Below are positions 19,106 to 28,430 of a DNA stretch of 64,000 nucleotides, in pieces. The stretch comes from Asticcacaulis aquaticus. GTDB lineage: Bacteria; Pseudomonadota; Alphaproteobacteria; Caulobacterales; Caulobacteraceae. The DNA lies in assembly GCF_028550415.1 (NCBI RefSeq), contig NZ_JAQQKX010000004.1, positions 186,001 to 250,000 on the forward strand. The letters run 5' to 3'. The translations under genes were made by a program, and so were the position numbers. The first letter of the stretch is position 1. Every line of letters begins with the position of its first letter. The notes under the pieces are model-generated. The model was not told the DNA's origin, searched no databases, and was given only the letters and a program-made list of their open reading frames with translations.

Positions 19106-19990
19106 TTAAGACGCCATCAGGCGACGGCACAGGGCGTCGAGCTGCTCCAGATTGGCGTAGGCGATCTTCATCTCGCCCTTCCCGCCCTTGTCATCGAGCT
19201 TGACCGTCAGGCCGAGGATTTCCTCCAGATCCTGCGCCAACGACAGCACGTCGGCGTCGGGTTGCGCTTTCGGTCGCGCCGACTTGGTCTCAAGCCCCGC
19301 CGACGATTGCCGCGCCAAGGCCTCGGCCTGACGCACGGACAAACCCTGCGCGATGATCTTTTCGGCCAGTTCGGCGGCATTGTCGCACGTGGCGATGGCG
19401 CGGGCGTGACCGGCGCTCAGGCGACCGTGGATGACGTGATCCTGAATGGCTTCCGGCAGGGCCAGAAGGCGCATCATATTGGCGATGTGGCTGCGCGATT
19501 TCGACACGACCTGCGCCACCGCGTCCTGCGTGCGACCGAAGCGCTCCATCAGGGTCTTATAGGCGCGGGCCTCTTCGATCGGGTTGAGGTCTTCGCGCTG
19601 CACGTTTTCGATGATGCCGATTTCCAGCACTTCGAGATCGTCCAGCTCGCGCACCAGCACCGGCACGGTTTTCAGGCCCGCCTTCTGCGCCGCGCGCCAG
19701 CGGCGTTCGCCGGCGATGATCTGAAACTGACCGGCAGCATTAGGCGCCGGACGGACGAGGATCGGCGACAGGACGCCCTTCTCTTTCACCGAAGCGGCCA
19801 GATCGTCGATCTCGGCTTCGGAGAAAAAGCGGCGCGGCTGATCCGGATTACGGATCAGAAGCTCGATCGGCTTTTCCAGAGTCTGCACCGGCGCACCATC
19901 GGCGGCCACGGGCACCACCGGGACATTGCCCTGATTGTCACTGAGAAGCGCCGAAAGCCCCCGTCCGAGGCCGCGTTGTTTTTCTGACAT
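19106..19990 (-). CDS. parB: Chromosome-partitioning protein ParB
   Basis: A 294-residue ParB starting MSEKQRGLGRGLSALLSD, the conserved ParA-contacting N-terminus. The CTP-binding domain contains FQIIAGERRWRAAQKAG, followed by ENVQREDLNPIEEA and the helix-turn-helix around QDAVAQVVSKSRSHIANMMRLL, which reads parS. The C-terminal 40 residues dimerise. ParB loads at parS and spreads as a sliding clamp to build the centromere complex. Three perfect parS sites lie 1.6-5 kb away. The start at 19990 is used rather than an upstream Met at 20023 that falls in repeat DNA. Confidence 0.96.
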   Translation of the reverse strand: MSEKQRGLGRGLSALLSDNQGNVPVVPVAADGAPVQTLEKPIELLIRNPDQPRRFFSEAEIDDLAASVKEKGVLSPILVRPAPNAAGQFQIIAGERRWRAAQKAGLKTVPVLVRELDDLEVLEIGIIENVQREDLNPIEEARAYKTLMERFGRTQDAVAQVVSKSRSHIANMMRLLALPEAIQDHVIHGRLSAGHARAIATCDNAAELAEKIIAQGLSVRQAEALARQSSAGLETKSARPKAQPDADVLSLAQDLEEILGLTVKLDDKGGKGEMKIAYANLEQLDALCRRLMAS

Positions 19991-20007
19991 GGTTCGTTCC
20001 GTTTCCT

Positions 20008-20136
20008 TATACTCCCCCGCCACGCGGGGGAGGTGGCACGGCGCTTTGCGACGTGACGGTGGGGAGCTTTAACCAGACGCAAGGCCCCCCTCTCCCGCCT
20101 GACGGCGGTATCTCCCCCACGTGGTGGGGGAGTATT
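20008..20136. repeat. Family-1 repeat inserted between parA and parB
   Basis: TACTCCCCCGCCACGCGGGGGAGG in outline at the left and TCTCCCCCACGTGGTGGGGGAGTA at the right, the two ends inverted. Both ends are themselves hairpins (CTCCCCC/GGGGGAG). It separates parA from parB by 153 bp, although these genes are often nearly contiguous. Confidence 0.78.
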
Positions 20137-20143
20137 AATTATG

Positions 20144-20971
20144 TTAGGCCGCTTCCTGCGCACGGCGCTGCTTTTCGCGCTGCACGACTTCGCGGGCCAG
20201 TTTGAGATAGGCCTGTGAGCCCGAACATTTGAGATCGTAGATCAGCGCCGGTTTGCCGAACGACGGCGCTTCCGACACCCGCACATTGCGCGGGATGACC
20301 GTATCATAAACCTTGTCGCCGAAATGGCCGCGCACGTCCTTGGCCACATGCCCCGACAGGGCGTTGCGGCGGTCGTACATGGTCAGTACGATGCCCTGCA
20401 ATTCCAGGCGCTGATTGAGCGACCCGCGCACCAGATCGATGGTCCGCATCAGCTGGCTAAGGCCTTCAAGAGCGAAGAACTCGCACTGCAGCGGCACCAG
20501 AACGGCGTCGGACGCGCTCATGGCGTTGATGGTCAGCAGGTTCAGCGACGGCGGGCAATCGATCAGGACGTAGGTATAGCGCACCTCGCCCTCGTCCAGT
20601 TGCTGCTCCAGCGCGTCGCGCAGACGGTAAGACCGGCGCTCCGCCTGCCCCAGTTCGATCTCGACACCCGACAGATCGGGGTCGGATGGTATGATGTAGA
20701 GCCCCGGCACCGAGGTTTTCACCGCGCATTCGCCGATCGGCTGCTGATCGACGATGACGTCGTAGATGGTCGTGGTACGCGCGGCACGGGGCACGCCTAA
20801 ACCGGTCGAGGCATTGCCCTGCGGGTCCATATCGATCAGCAGAACCGTTTCGCCGACCGCGGCCAGCGCCGTACCGAGATTGATGGCGGTGGTCGTCTTA
20901 CCGACGCCGCCTTTCTGGTTCGAGACGGCCAGAACGCGAGGTGGGCGCTTCACAGCAGATTTATTTGGCAC
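20144..20971 (-). CDS. parA: Chromosome-partitioning ATPase ParA
   Basis: A 275-residue Walker-type ATPase. The deviant Walker A is KGGVGKTTT near residue 20, LLIDMDPQGNAS is the Walker A' segment, and YVLIDCPPSLNLLT is Walker B. ParA dimers coat the nucleoid and pull ParB-parS complexes to the opposite pole. The start overlaps the end of rsmG by 11 bp, so it belongs to the mnmG-rsmG-parA-parB run on the minus strand. Confidence 0.96.
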   Translation of the reverse strand: MPNKSAVKRPPRVLAVSNQKGGVGKTTTAINLGTALAAVGETVLLIDMDPQGNASTGLGVPRAARTTTIYDVIVDQQPIGECAVKTSVPGLYIIPSDPDLSGVEIELGQAERRSYRLRDALEQQLDEGEVRYTYVLIDCPPSLNLLTINAMSASDAVLVPLQCEFFALEGLSQLMRTIDLVRGSLNQRLELQGIVLTMYDRRNALSGHVAKDVRGHFGDKVYDTVIPRNVRVSEAPSFGKPALIYDLKCSGSQAYLKLAREVVQREKQRRAQEAA

Positions 20972-21632
20972 GTCTTACGCTCCGGATATGCACCACGCGA
21001 CCGCGAGGATCGCTGAGGGAAGGAAACTTTTCGGCCTGAAACGACCAGTGTTTGTGCGCCTCGATGATCTCGGCGTCGGTATTTTCGCCCTTGAGAAGCC
21101 ACCCTTCGGCGCCTCGTTTGAAGAAACCCTCGGCAAAACCCAACAGCTTCGGCAGCGGCGCCATGGCCCGCGCCGTCACCACATCGACCTTGAGAGAGAC
21201 ATTCTCCGCGCGGTCGTTGATGACCGTGGCGGGCAGGCCCAAGTCTCGCACGATTTCGCTCAGAAAGCGACAACGCTTGGCCAGAGAATCGATGAGATAG
21301 ACGTGTCCGCTTGTGGGCAAGTCTGGGGATGGTATGGCCGAATCTGTGGATTGGTGTTTCAGAAGTATGGCCAGCACCACACCGGGAAATCCGGCCCCTG
21401 CCCCCAGATCGGCCCAGGTTCTGGCGTTCGGCGCATGGTTGAGCAATTGCGCCGAATCGAGCACGTGCCGCGACCAATAGTGCGGAATCGTCGCCGGACC
21501 GACCAGATTCATGACCTCATTGCGCTCAGCGAGTATCTCACCGAAGCGCATCAGGTCGGCGATGGCTGCCTGTTTCACGTGAAACACCAGATGCGACGCC
21601 ATCTCTTCTGGCGTCATGAATGTCTCTGTCAT
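20961..21632 (-). CDS. rsmG: 16S rRNA (guanine-N7) methyltransferase RsmG
   Basis: A 223-residue class I SAM methyltransferase; DLGAGAGFPGVVLAI is motif I and LIDSLAKRCRFLSEIV motif II. RsmG methylates G527 (E. coli numbering) of 16S rRNA. A perfect parS site (21571-21586) lies inside the coding sequence and encodes the FHVKQ segment near residue 17. The gene starts two bases after the mnmG stop and overlaps parA at its end, forming one transcription unit. Confidence 0.95.
   Translation of the reverse strand: MTETFMTPEEMASHLVFHVKQAAIADLMRFGEILAERNEVMNLVGPATIPHYWSRHVLDSAQLLNHAPNARTWADLGAGAGFPGVVLAILLKHQSTDSAIPSPDLPTSGHVYLIDSLAKRCRFLSEIVRDLGLPATVINDRAENVSLKVDVVTARAMAPLPKLLGFAEGFFKRGAEGWLLKGENTDAEIIEAHKHWSFQAEKFPSLSDPRGRVVHIRSVRRAK
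21571..21586. other. parS site 1, inside rsmG
   Basis: A perfect 16-bp palindrome, TGTTTCACGTGAAACA, identical to the consensus ParB-binding site of bacterial chromosomes. It lies within the 5' part of rsmG. Together with two further copies it marks the centromere-like region about 8.1 kb from the origin. Confidence 0.96.
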
Positions 21633-21634
21633 TT

Positions 21635-23497
21635 CTAAGCTACGCTCTTTTTCAGGCTTCGCACGTGGAACAGTAGGGCTGTCAGCGCGCCCGGCGTCAT
21701 GCCTTCGATGCGGCTGGCCTGACCGAGCGTCATCGGCTTCACCCGGTTCAGTTTCTCCTTGGCCTCGTTCGACAGACCGCCGACCGCGAAGTAGTCCAGA
21801 TCGTCCGGCAGGGCCAGATTTTCGTCCTTACGGAAGGCATCGATCTCGGCGGCCTGACGCCCCAGATAACCCGAATAGAGCGCATCGATTTCGACCTGTT
21901 CAAAGATCGCATCAGACCAGGCATTCAGTTCCGGCCAGATTGTTTTCAGCGTGTCACGGTCGCAGCTATCGTAGGACAGCAGTTGCAGCAGGTCGCGCTT
22001 TTGACCGTCGGCATTGACGCGAATGCCGTGCGCATTGGCCTCATTCGGCGTCAGCTTCAGTTCCGCCGCGCGCGCCCGCGCCTCAGCCAGAGCCGCCTTC
22101 TTTTGCAGCCAGTGCGCTTTACGGCGTTCACTCAGGATACCCAGTTTCAACGCCGTGTCCGACAGACGCTGATCGGCATTGTCGGCACGCAGCTTGAGGC
22201 GGAACTCGGCACGGCTGGTGAACATGCGATAGGGCTCGGTGACACCCTTGGTAACCAGATCGTCGATCATCACGCCGATATAGGCTTCGTCGCGACCCAG
22301 CACAACGGCGTTCAGACCGCCCGCTTTCGCCGCCGCATTGAGCCCGGCCATCAGGCCCTGCGCCCCCGCCTCTTCGTAACCGGTGGTGCCATTGATCTGC
22401 CCGGCCAGAAACAGCCCGGGCAGCTTCTTTAGTTCCAGCGTCGGATAGAGTTCGCGCGGATCGACATAGTCGTATTCGATGGCGTAGGCGTAGCGTTTGA
22501 CGATCACATTCTCCAGACCGACGATAGTGCGCAAGAACGCCTCCTGCGTCGCCTCGGAAACAGAGGTGGAAATGCCGTTCGGATAGACCGTGTCATCGTC
22601 ATAGCCTTCCGGTTCGAGGAAGACCTGATGGCTGTCCTTATCCGAAAAGCGCACCACCTTATCCTCGATCGAGGGGCAATAGCGCGGACCGCGCCCCGAC
22701 AGGTAACCACCATAGACCGCCGATTCCATGATGCGGTCATTGATGATGCGATGGGTCTCGGCATTGGTATGGGTGATGCCGCAGACGATCTGAGGCCGGT
22801 CGATGGACGTCGTCAGGGTCGAAAACGGCGTCGGCACCGCATCGCCTTCTTGCTTTTCCAGGATATCCCAGTTGATCGTCTTGCCATCAAGGCGCGCCGG
22901 TGTGCCGGTCTTCAGACGACCCATGTCAAGTTTCAGATCGTAGAGACGTTGCCCCAGACCATTGGCCGGTTCATCGCCGAAACGACCCGCGGCCATGCGC
23001 TTTTCGCCGATATGGATGATGCCACGCAGGAAGGTACCGGTCGTCAGGACCACGGCCTTGGAACGATATTCGACGCCATGCGCATCGACCGCGCCGATCA
23101 CCGTGTCGCCTTCGAGGATCAGGTCTTCGACGGCCGCCGCGATAATGGTCAGGTTTTCGGTGGCTTTCAGTTCGGCCTGCATAGCCTCGCGATAGAGCTT
23201 GCGGTCGATCTGAGCGCGCGGCCCACGCACGGCAGGGCCTTTCGACTTATTCAGCACCTTGAACTGGATGCCGCCGATATCGGCCATGCGACCCATAACG
23301 CCATCCAGCGCATCGATTTCGCGCACCAGATGCCCCTTGCCCAGACCACCGATGGCCGGGTTGCACGACATTTTACCCAGCGTCTCGATCTTGTGCGTCA
23401 GCAACAACGTCTTCGCGCCCATGCGCGCGGACGCCGTGGCGGCCTCGGCGCCGGCATGACCACCACCGACGACAATAACATCCCAAAGCTGGGTCAT
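21635..23497 (-). CDS. mnmG: tRNA uridine-5-carboxymethylaminomethyl modification enzyme MnmG
   Basis: A 620-residue FAD protein; [20 protein letters not shown] at the N-terminus is the dinucleotide-binding fold, followed by [22 protein letters not shown]. With MnmE it installs the cmnm5 group on wobble U34 of several tRNAs. The C-terminal helical domain ([13 protein letters not shown]) binds MnmE and tRNA. It lies between mnmE and rsmG, the conserved order near alphaproteobacterial origins. Confidence 0.97.
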   Translation of the reverse strand: MTQLWDVIVVGGGHAGAEAATASARMGAKTLLLTHKIETLGKMSCNPAIGGLGKGHLVREIDALDGVMGRMADIGGIQFKVLNKSKGPAVRGPRAQIDRKLYREAMQAELKATENLTIIAAAVEDLILEGDTVIGAVDAHGVEYRSKAVVLTTGTFLRGIIHIGEKRMAAGRFGDEPANGLGQRLYDLKLDMGRLKTGTPARLDGKTINWDILEKQEGDAVPTPFSTLTTSIDRPQIVCGITHTNAETHRIINDRIMESAVYGGYLSGRGPRYCPSIEDKVVRFSDKDSHQVFLEPEGYDDDTVYPNGISTSVSEATQEAFLRTIVGLENVIVKRYAYAIEYDYVDPRELYPTLELKKLPGLFLAGQINGTTGYEEAGAQGLMAGLNAAAKAGGLNAVVLGRDEAYIGVMIDDLVTKGVTEPYRMFTSRAEFRLKLRADNADQRLSDTALKLGILSERRKAHWLQKKAALAEARARAAELKLTPNEANAHGIRVNADGQKRDLLQLLSYDSCDRDTLKTIWPELNAWSDAIFEQVEIDALYSGYLGRQAAEIDAFRKDENLALPDDLDYFAVGGLSNEAKEKLNRVKPMTLGQASRIEGMTPGALTALLFHVRSLKKSVA

Positions 23498-23594
23498 GGA
23501 CGCGATACCTTATGCGGAAGAGTTGAGCGGCAGCCTATATCAGATCGTCCCGCACGGGTCGAATCGAGAAGTGTTAATTTCGCCGTTTTGTGAG

Positions 23595-23610
23595 TGTTTC
23601 ACGTGAAACA
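23595..23610. other. parS site 2, between mnmE and mnmG
   Basis: A perfect TGTTTCACGTGAAACA palindrome in the short gap between the mnmE stop (23619) and the mnmG start (23497). It is the only one of the three parS copies that lies in non-coding DNA. Confidence 0.96.
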
Positions 23611-23618
23611 CAGACGGC

Positions 23619-24959
23619 TCACTTGCCAATGCAGAAGCTTGAGAAGATATGGTCCAGCACCTGCTCGACATCGGTGCGCCCGAACAGAGCATCGAAGGCT
23701 GACAATGCCTGTCGGATATCTTCGGCCATGAGTTCGGGCGTACCAAAGCCGATACCCAGCGCCCGGTCGAGACAGGCTTCGGCCTCACGCAATCGTTCCA
23801 TATGACGCTCACGCGTTGCCGCCGGGAAAGTGCTCAGCGACAGTGCCTTTTCCAGATGCGCTTCAAGCGCCACCCGAAGCGCGTCTGTGCCCGTGTCGGT
23901 CAGCAGACTGGTCTCGAATAGGTGCACATCGTCGGGCATCCGTGCTTTCAGGTCATCGATCTTTCCAGCCTCGGCACGGTCGCTCTTATTCAGCACGACA
24001 TAGTCACCCGCGCGAATACCGCTCAGATCGGACGCTTGGGATTCGGAACTATCGATCACCCAAAGGCGTAGATCCGCCGTATCGCCCCTCGCCCTCGCCC
24101 GGCGGATACCTTCAGACTCGACCACATCGTCGGTCTCGCGCAGACCCGCCGTGTCGTAAATCAGGGCCGTATAGTTGCCGATGCGAATATGGGATTCGAT
24201 CACATCACGGGTCGTCCCCGCAATCGGTGTGACGATGGCGGTGTCGTTTTCCAGCAGCGCATTGAACAGGCTCGACTTGCCCGCGTTCGGCTTGCCCATA
24301 ATGGCAATACGATAGCCCTCACGAATTTGTCGCCCGCGTCTGGAGTCATCGATGGCCGAAGCGATATCCGATTTCAGCGCGATAATGTCACCGACAATTT
24401 TATCGCTGAGGCTTTCGGGAATATCCTCATCGGGGAAATCGACAATGGCTTCGATATGGGCCAGCAATTTGATCAGGTTGTCGCGCCACTGACCGTAGCG
24501 CTCCCTGAACCCGCCATCGAGTTGCATCAGGGCCTGTTGCCTCTGGGCTTCGGATTCAGCCTCGACCAGATCGGAAATCGCCTCGGCCTGAGTTAGGTCG
24601 AGCTTACCGTTTTCAAAGGCGCGGCGGGAGAACTCGCCTGCCTCGGCGTGGCGTAGTCCCATGCTGCGGAAAATGCCATAAAGCCGATCCAGCACGGCGC
24701 GTGAGCCATGGATATGGAATTCGGCGCAGTCCTCACCAGTGAAACTGTGCGGCCCTTTGAAGTACAGAACCAAGGCCTGATCGATGGTTTCGCCGTCTTG
24801 TACCAGCCGTCCCAGGGTCGCAAATCGTGGCTTTGGTAAACGCCCCAAGAGCGCCTGTATGACCTCGGCGGATTGCGGGCCGGATAAACGTATGACCGAT
24901 ACCCCGGCCCTACCCTGCGCCGAGGCCAGAGCGAAAATGGTCTGTTTCACGTGAAACAC
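23619..24959 (-). CDS. mnmE: tRNA modification GTPase MnmE
   Basis: A 446-residue protein starting with GTG. TIFALASAQGRAGVSVIRLSG is the folate-binding N-terminal domain, GKPNAGKSSLFNALL the G1 loop and DTAGLRE the G3 loop. It ends with FCIGK, whose Cys is the conserved catalytic residue. A TGA stop lies directly upstream in frame, so the GTG at 24959 is the earliest possible start, supported by AGGA five bases before it. The first six codons are made by a parS site, giving the N-terminus MFHVKQ. Confidence 0.96.
   Translation of the reverse strand: MFHVKQTIFALASAQGRAGVSVIRLSGPQSAEVIQALLGRLPKPRFATLGRLVQDGETIDQALVLYFKGPHSFTGEDCAEFHIHGSRAVLDRLYGIFRSMGLRHAEAGEFSRRAFENGKLDLTQAEAISDLVEAESEAQRQQALMQLDGGFRERYGQWRDNLIKLLAHIEAIVDFPDEDIPESLSDKIVGDIIALKSDIASAIDDSRRGRQIREGYRIAIMGKPNAGKSSLFNALLENDTAIVTPIAGTTRDVIESHIRIGNYTALIYDTAGLRETDDVVESEGIRRARARGDTADLRLWVIDSSESQASDLSGIRAGDYVVLNKSDRAEAGKIDDLKARMPDDVHLFETSLLTDTGTDALRVALEAHLEKALSLSTFPAATRERHMERLREAEACLDRALGIGFGTPELMAEDIRQALSAFDALFGRTDVEQVLDHIFSSFCIGK
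24943..24958. other. parS site 3, forming the first codons of mnmE
   Basis: A perfect TGTTTCACGTGAAACA palindrome begins one base after the first base of the mnmE start codon on the minus strand. It encodes the N-terminal FHVKQ, the same peptide that parS site 1 encodes within RsmG, because both are read in the same frame. Confidence 0.96.
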
Positions 24960-24966
24960 TCAAGTC

Positions 24967-25221
24967 CTACTTTGGGCCCTTGAAGCCGCCCATGCCGGCG
25001 GTGGCCGCCGTCTGCATCAGTTTGAGGAACTGGTCCTGCGCCTGAACGCCGAAGCTCGACCAGGTCTTCATGATCTCTTCGGGTTGCATGGAGTGGATAT
25101 TCTGCTCGATACGCGCCTGCATGGCGTCGATCATGAACTTGTTCAGCGGTTCGACATCAGGGAGGCCCAGAAAGGCGCGGGCTTCCTGCGGGGTGCATTC
25201 GACATCGACGGTGACCTTCAT
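24967..25221 (-). CDS. DUF6489-type small conserved protein
   Basis: An 84-residue soluble protein beginning MKVTVDVECTPQEARAFLGLPDVEPL, with a central helix (MIDAMQARIEQNIHSMQPEEIM) and a Gly-rich tail. I recognise the pattern as a small alphaproteobacterial family (DUF6489) usually encoded between rho and mnmE; its function is not known. The stop lies seven bases before the mnmE start, so the two are coupled. Confidence 0.82.
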   Translation of the reverse strand: MKVTVDVECTPQEARAFLGLPDVEPLNKFMIDAMQARIEQNIHSMQPEEIMKTWSSFGVQAQDQFLKLMQTAATAGMGGFKGPK

Positions 25222-25243
25222 GACCTAACTCCAATTTGAATTT

Positions 25244-25296
25244 CCTCCCTACGAAGTGGGGAGGAGAAAGTAAGACGGGCCGGATTGCTCCGGCCC
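25244..25296. terminator. Family-1 mini-hairpin plus G+C hairpin downstream of rho
   Basis: TCCTCCCTACGAAGTGGGGAGGA (25244-25266) is a reduced family-1 repeat. Next to it GGGCCGG (25277-25283) and CCGGCCC (25290-25296) form a strong hairpin that on the minus strand is followed by GTCTTACTTTC. The U-tract is weak, so termination of rho transcription here is only probable. Confidence 0.5.
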
Positions 25297-25338
25297 GGAT
25301 AATTCAGCATGCGCCTGATGTGCCTGATTTGGCAAGGA

Positions 25339-26706
25339 TCAGGTGTTCATGCTCTGGAAGAATTCAGCGTTGTTCTTGGTCTGACGCAGCTTGTCGATCA
25401 GGAATTCGATGGCGTCCTGAGCGCCCATCGGGTTAAGGATACGGCGCAGGACGTAGGTCTTTTGCAGATCGGCGCGGTCGACCAGCAGGTCTTCCTTACG
25501 CGTGCCCGACTTGAGGATATCCATGGCCGGGAAGACGCGCTTGTCGGCGACCTTACGGTCGAGCACGATTTCCGAGTTACCGGTGCCCTTGAATTCTTCG
25601 AAGATGACTTCGTCCATGCGCGAGCCCGTGTCGATCAGCGCCGTGGCGATGATGGTCAGCGAGCCGCCCTCTTCGATATTGCGCGCGGCACCGAAGAAGC
25701 GCTTCGGACGTTGCAGGGCATTGGCGTCGACACCACCGGTCAGAACCTTACCCGACGACGGTACGACGGTATTATAGGCACGGCCCAGACGCGTGACCGA
25801 GTCGAGCAGGATGATGACATCGCGCTTATGTTCGACCAGACGCTTGGCCTTCTCGATGACCATTTCGGCGACCTGAACGTGGCGGGTGGCCGGCTCGTCG
25901 AAGGTCGAGGAGATGACTTCGCCGCGCACGGTGCGCTGCATGTCGGTCACTTCTTCGGGACGTTCGTCGATAAGCAGCACCATCAGATAGCATTCGGGAT
26001 GGTTGGCCGCGATCGACTTGGCGATGTTTTGCAGCATGACCGTCTTACCGACGCGCGGCGGGGCAACGATCAGACAGCGCTGACCCTTACCCAGCGGGGC
26101 GACGATGTCGATGATGCGGCCCGAACGATCGCGCAGCGTCGGGTCGTCGATTTCCATGGTCAGACGCTGATCGGGATAGAGCGGCGTCAGGTTATCGAAA
26201 TGGACCTTGTGGCGGATGGCTTCGGGGTCTTCGAAATTGATCGTCTTGATCTTGGAGAGGGCGAAGTAGCGCTCGCCTTCGCGCGGCGACCGGATCGGGC
26301 CTTCGACGGTGTCGCCGGTACGCAGGGCGTGGCGGCGGATCTGAAGAGGGGTGACGTAGATGTCATCCGGACCCGGCAGGTAGTTGGCTTCGGGCGAACG
26401 CAGGAAGCCGAAACCGTCCTGCAGGACCTCGATAACGCCGGAGCCGGTGATTTCGACACCGTCTTCGGCCAGGGTCTTGAGGACCGCGAACATCAGATCC
26501 TGCATCCGCATCGAGGCGGCGTTCTCGACGCCAATCTGTTCGGCGAAGGCCAGCAGGTCAGCCGGCGATTTGTCCTTCAGCTCCTGAAGCGACAGCTTTT
26601 CCTGATTGGGGTTTTCGCTCTCTTCATCACCCTCTTCACCGTTGGCATCTTCGGTGTTGGCGTCGTCGAGCGTGGTGTCGAACTCGGTTTCGGTATCTTC
26701 ACTCAT
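25339..26706 (-). CDS. rho: Transcription termination factor Rho
   Basis: A 455-residue Rho hexamer subunit. After an acidic N-terminal extension of about 35 residues comes the helical domain ([20 protein letters not shown]), the RNA-binding cold-shock domain ([21 protein letters not shown]) and the RecA-like motor with Walker A PPRVGKTV near residue 216 and the Q-loop region. Rho ends transcription of untranslated RNA. Its leader upstream is about 280 bp, long enough for autoregulation. Flanked by hemJ and the DUF6489 gene. Confidence 0.96.
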   Translation of the reverse strand: MSEDTETEFDTTLDDANTEDANGEEGDEESENPNQEKLSLQELKDKSPADLLAFAEQIGVENAASMRMQDLMFAVLKTLAEDGVEITGSGVIEVLQDGFGFLRSPEANYLPGPDDIYVTPLQIRRHALRTGDTVEGPIRSPREGERYFALSKIKTINFEDPEAIRHKVHFDNLTPLYPDQRLTMEIDDPTLRDRSGRIIDIVAPLGKGQRCLIVAPPRVGKTVMLQNIAKSIAANHPECYLMVLLIDERPEEVTDMQRTVRGEVISSTFDEPATRHVQVAEMVIEKAKRLVEHKRDVIILLDSVTRLGRAYNTVVPSSGKVLTGGVDANALQRPKRFFGAARNIEEGGSLTIIATALIDTGSRMDEVIFEEFKGTGNSEIVLDRKVADKRVFPAMDILKSGTRKEDLLVDRADLQKTYVLRRILNPMGAQDAIEFLIDKLRQTKNNAEFFQSMNT

Positions 26707-26952
26707 GAGGGGATCTCTTTTTGAATATAGAGCTATGCCCGTGACTCATTCATTCGTGAATACAGTCACTTAAGGCGAAAGCCCGTCAATGGTCGTACCC
26801 TTTTCCAAGGGCCGTATGTGTATCGTCTGGGGGAGGCGTTTAGCCGCGAGAACCGCGGTGCCTGAGAGGGGTGCGCGCTTGAAAGCCGATGTCCGGCGCG
26901 CGCGTCAGAGTCCGACATACACCGAAACTCGAAATTTTCAAGCTTTAGTTCC

Positions 26953-26980
26953 GGGGTGCAGGGGTTGTGACCCCTGCGTC
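26953..26980. repeat. Family-2 palindrome between hemJ and rho
   Basis: GCAGGGGT (26958-26965) and ACCCCTGC (26970-26977) pair around a four-base loop, flanked by a CTTCTCTTTTT run on the right. It matches the core of the 30810 copy. The remaining 26707-26950 is the upstream region of rho, in which I see no gene. Confidence 0.65.
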
Positions 26981-26988
26981 TTCTCTTT

Positions 26989-27444
26989 TTAAATCGTAAA
27001 AAATTCCGTCGTCACCGCAATGACCATAATGATCGCCAGCACGAAAGGGATCTCGTTGGCCATGCGCCAGAATTTTTCCGTGCCGATATCTTCACCACGG
27101 TTGAGTTTCTTGAACTTCGCCGACAGGAAATGATGGTAACCCGTTATACCGACGATACCGAGCATCTTCACGACGAACCACGGCTCGTGGAAAAACTTCA
27201 TGCCGAAACGGTCAGCGACATTGACGTAGATCAACCCTGCCCCGAACAGCCATGCCGCAATCATGGCCGGGTTCATGATGAAACGCAGCAGGCGGCGCTC
27301 CATATTGGCGAAGACGGCGGTGACCTCGGGCTTGTCGCGGTTCTGGATATGATAGACGAACAGGCGCGGCAGATAGAGCAGCCCAGCCATCCAGGCGATG
27401 ACGGCCAGAATATGCAAGCCGCGCAGCAGATCGTAGTGGTTCAT
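26989..27444 (-). CDS. hemJ: Protoporphyrinogen oxidase HemJ
   Basis: A 151-residue membrane protein with four hydrophobic segments. HILAVIAWMAGLLYLPRLFVYH at the N-terminus carries the conserved His, and WFVVKMLGIVGITGYHHFLS is the second signature. HemJ oxidises protoporphyrinogen IX to protoporphyrin IX in the inner membrane of many alphaproteobacteria. It overlaps hemH by four bases and is the third gene of hemE-hemH-hemJ. Confidence 0.92.
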   Translation of the reverse strand: MNHYDLLRGLHILAVIAWMAGLLYLPRLFVYHIQNRDKPEVTAVFANMERRLLRFIMNPAMIAAWLFGAGLIYVNVADRFGMKFFHEPWFVVKMLGIVGITGYHHFLSAKFKKLNRGEDIGTEKFWRMANEIPFVLAIIMVIAVTTEFFTI

Positions 27445-28430
27445 CGGGCTATGGCCTCTTTTACCTCGGTATGTGCCGCGTAACCTATCGCCGTCAGCAC
27501 CTCTTCGGCAAGACCGCGGATGAAGTCGGGTTCGACGCTGACGGTCGGGACGCGGATATAGTCCTTGGTGCCCGCCTCTTCGGCAAGATGTTTGTACTCG
27601 ATATCGAGTTCGACCAGGGTTTCGATATGCTCCGACACAAAGGCAATCGGCACGATGACCGGCGATTTCCCGGATTTGGCGGTCTCAAGAATCGTCTCGT
27701 CGGTCGCCGGGCCGATCCATTTCAGCGGCCCGACGCGGCTTTGATAGCAGATCACATGCTCGATCGGCACATTGAGCGTGGCCATGATCGCCGCGACGCT
27801 GGCCTCCACTTGTCGCTGGTACGGATCGCCGCCGAGGATGACCTTTTCCGGCAGGCCATGCGCCGAGAACAGCAGGCGGTAGTCATCAAGGTTCTCGATA
27901 TGGGCGACGGCTTTGCGGATCAGAACGGCATAGGCGCTGACGAACCACGGATTGACGGGATAGTCCTCGATAAAATGCACCGGCGCCGTGCCTTTATAAG
28001 CCTTTTTGAAGGTCTCGAACGAGGACTGGGTCGTGGTGGTCGAATATTGCGGATAGAGCGGCAGGGCGACGATCTCCTCCGCACCCCAGGCCTCTAGTGC
28101 GGCTATGGCCTCATTGATGAAGGGGTGCCAGTAGCGCATGCCGATAAAGGCTTTGAACTCGATATCCGGCGTCGTATTCAGGTGCGCTTCCAGCGCCCGC
28201 GCCTGTGCTTCGGTTTCCTTCACGATGGGCGAACCACCACCCATATAGCGGTAGTTTGCCTGCGCCGAGGCTTCGCGCCGCGTCGAGATCAGCTTGGCGA
28301 TGATCTGACGAAACGGCGTCGGCAAGGCGATGATGAACTTATCGCTGAACAGGTTGTACAGGAACGGCTTGACGTCGGCTTGCGTGAGCGGACCGCCGAG
28401 ATTGAACAGAATGACAGCGACTTTTTTCAT
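27441..28430 (-). CDS. hemH: Ferrochelatase
   Basis: A 329-residue ferrochelatase: VAVILFNLGGPLTQADVKPFL at the N-terminus, MRYWHPFINEAI, and LLFSAHGLPEKVI with the metal-binding His. It inserts ferrous iron into protoporphyrin IX, the last step of haem synthesis. It starts directly after the hemE stop and overlaps hemJ, so the last steps of haem synthesis are made from one transcript leaving the origin. Confidence 0.95.
   Translation of the reverse strand: MKKVAVILFNLGGPLTQADVKPFLYNLFSDKFIIALPTPFRQIIAKLISTRREASAQANYRYMGGGSPIVKETEAQARALEAHLNTTPDIEFKAFIGMRYWHPFINEAIAALEAWGAEEIVALPLYPQYSTTTTQSSFETFKKAYKGTAPVHFIEDYPVNPWFVSAYAVLIRKAVAHIENLDDYRLLFSAHGLPEKVILGGDPYQRQVEASVAAIMATLNVPIEHVICYQSRVGPLKWIGPATDETILETAKSGKSPVIVPIAFVSEHIETLVELDIEYKHLAEEAGTKDYIRVPTVSVEPDFIRGLAEEVLTAIGYAAHTEVKEAIAR

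Noticed and set aside
26789-26992. 67-aa plus-strand open frame in the rho leader
   Set aside because: No ribosome-binding site, no family, and it runs into the family-2 palindrome; more likely part of the untranslated region upstream of rho.
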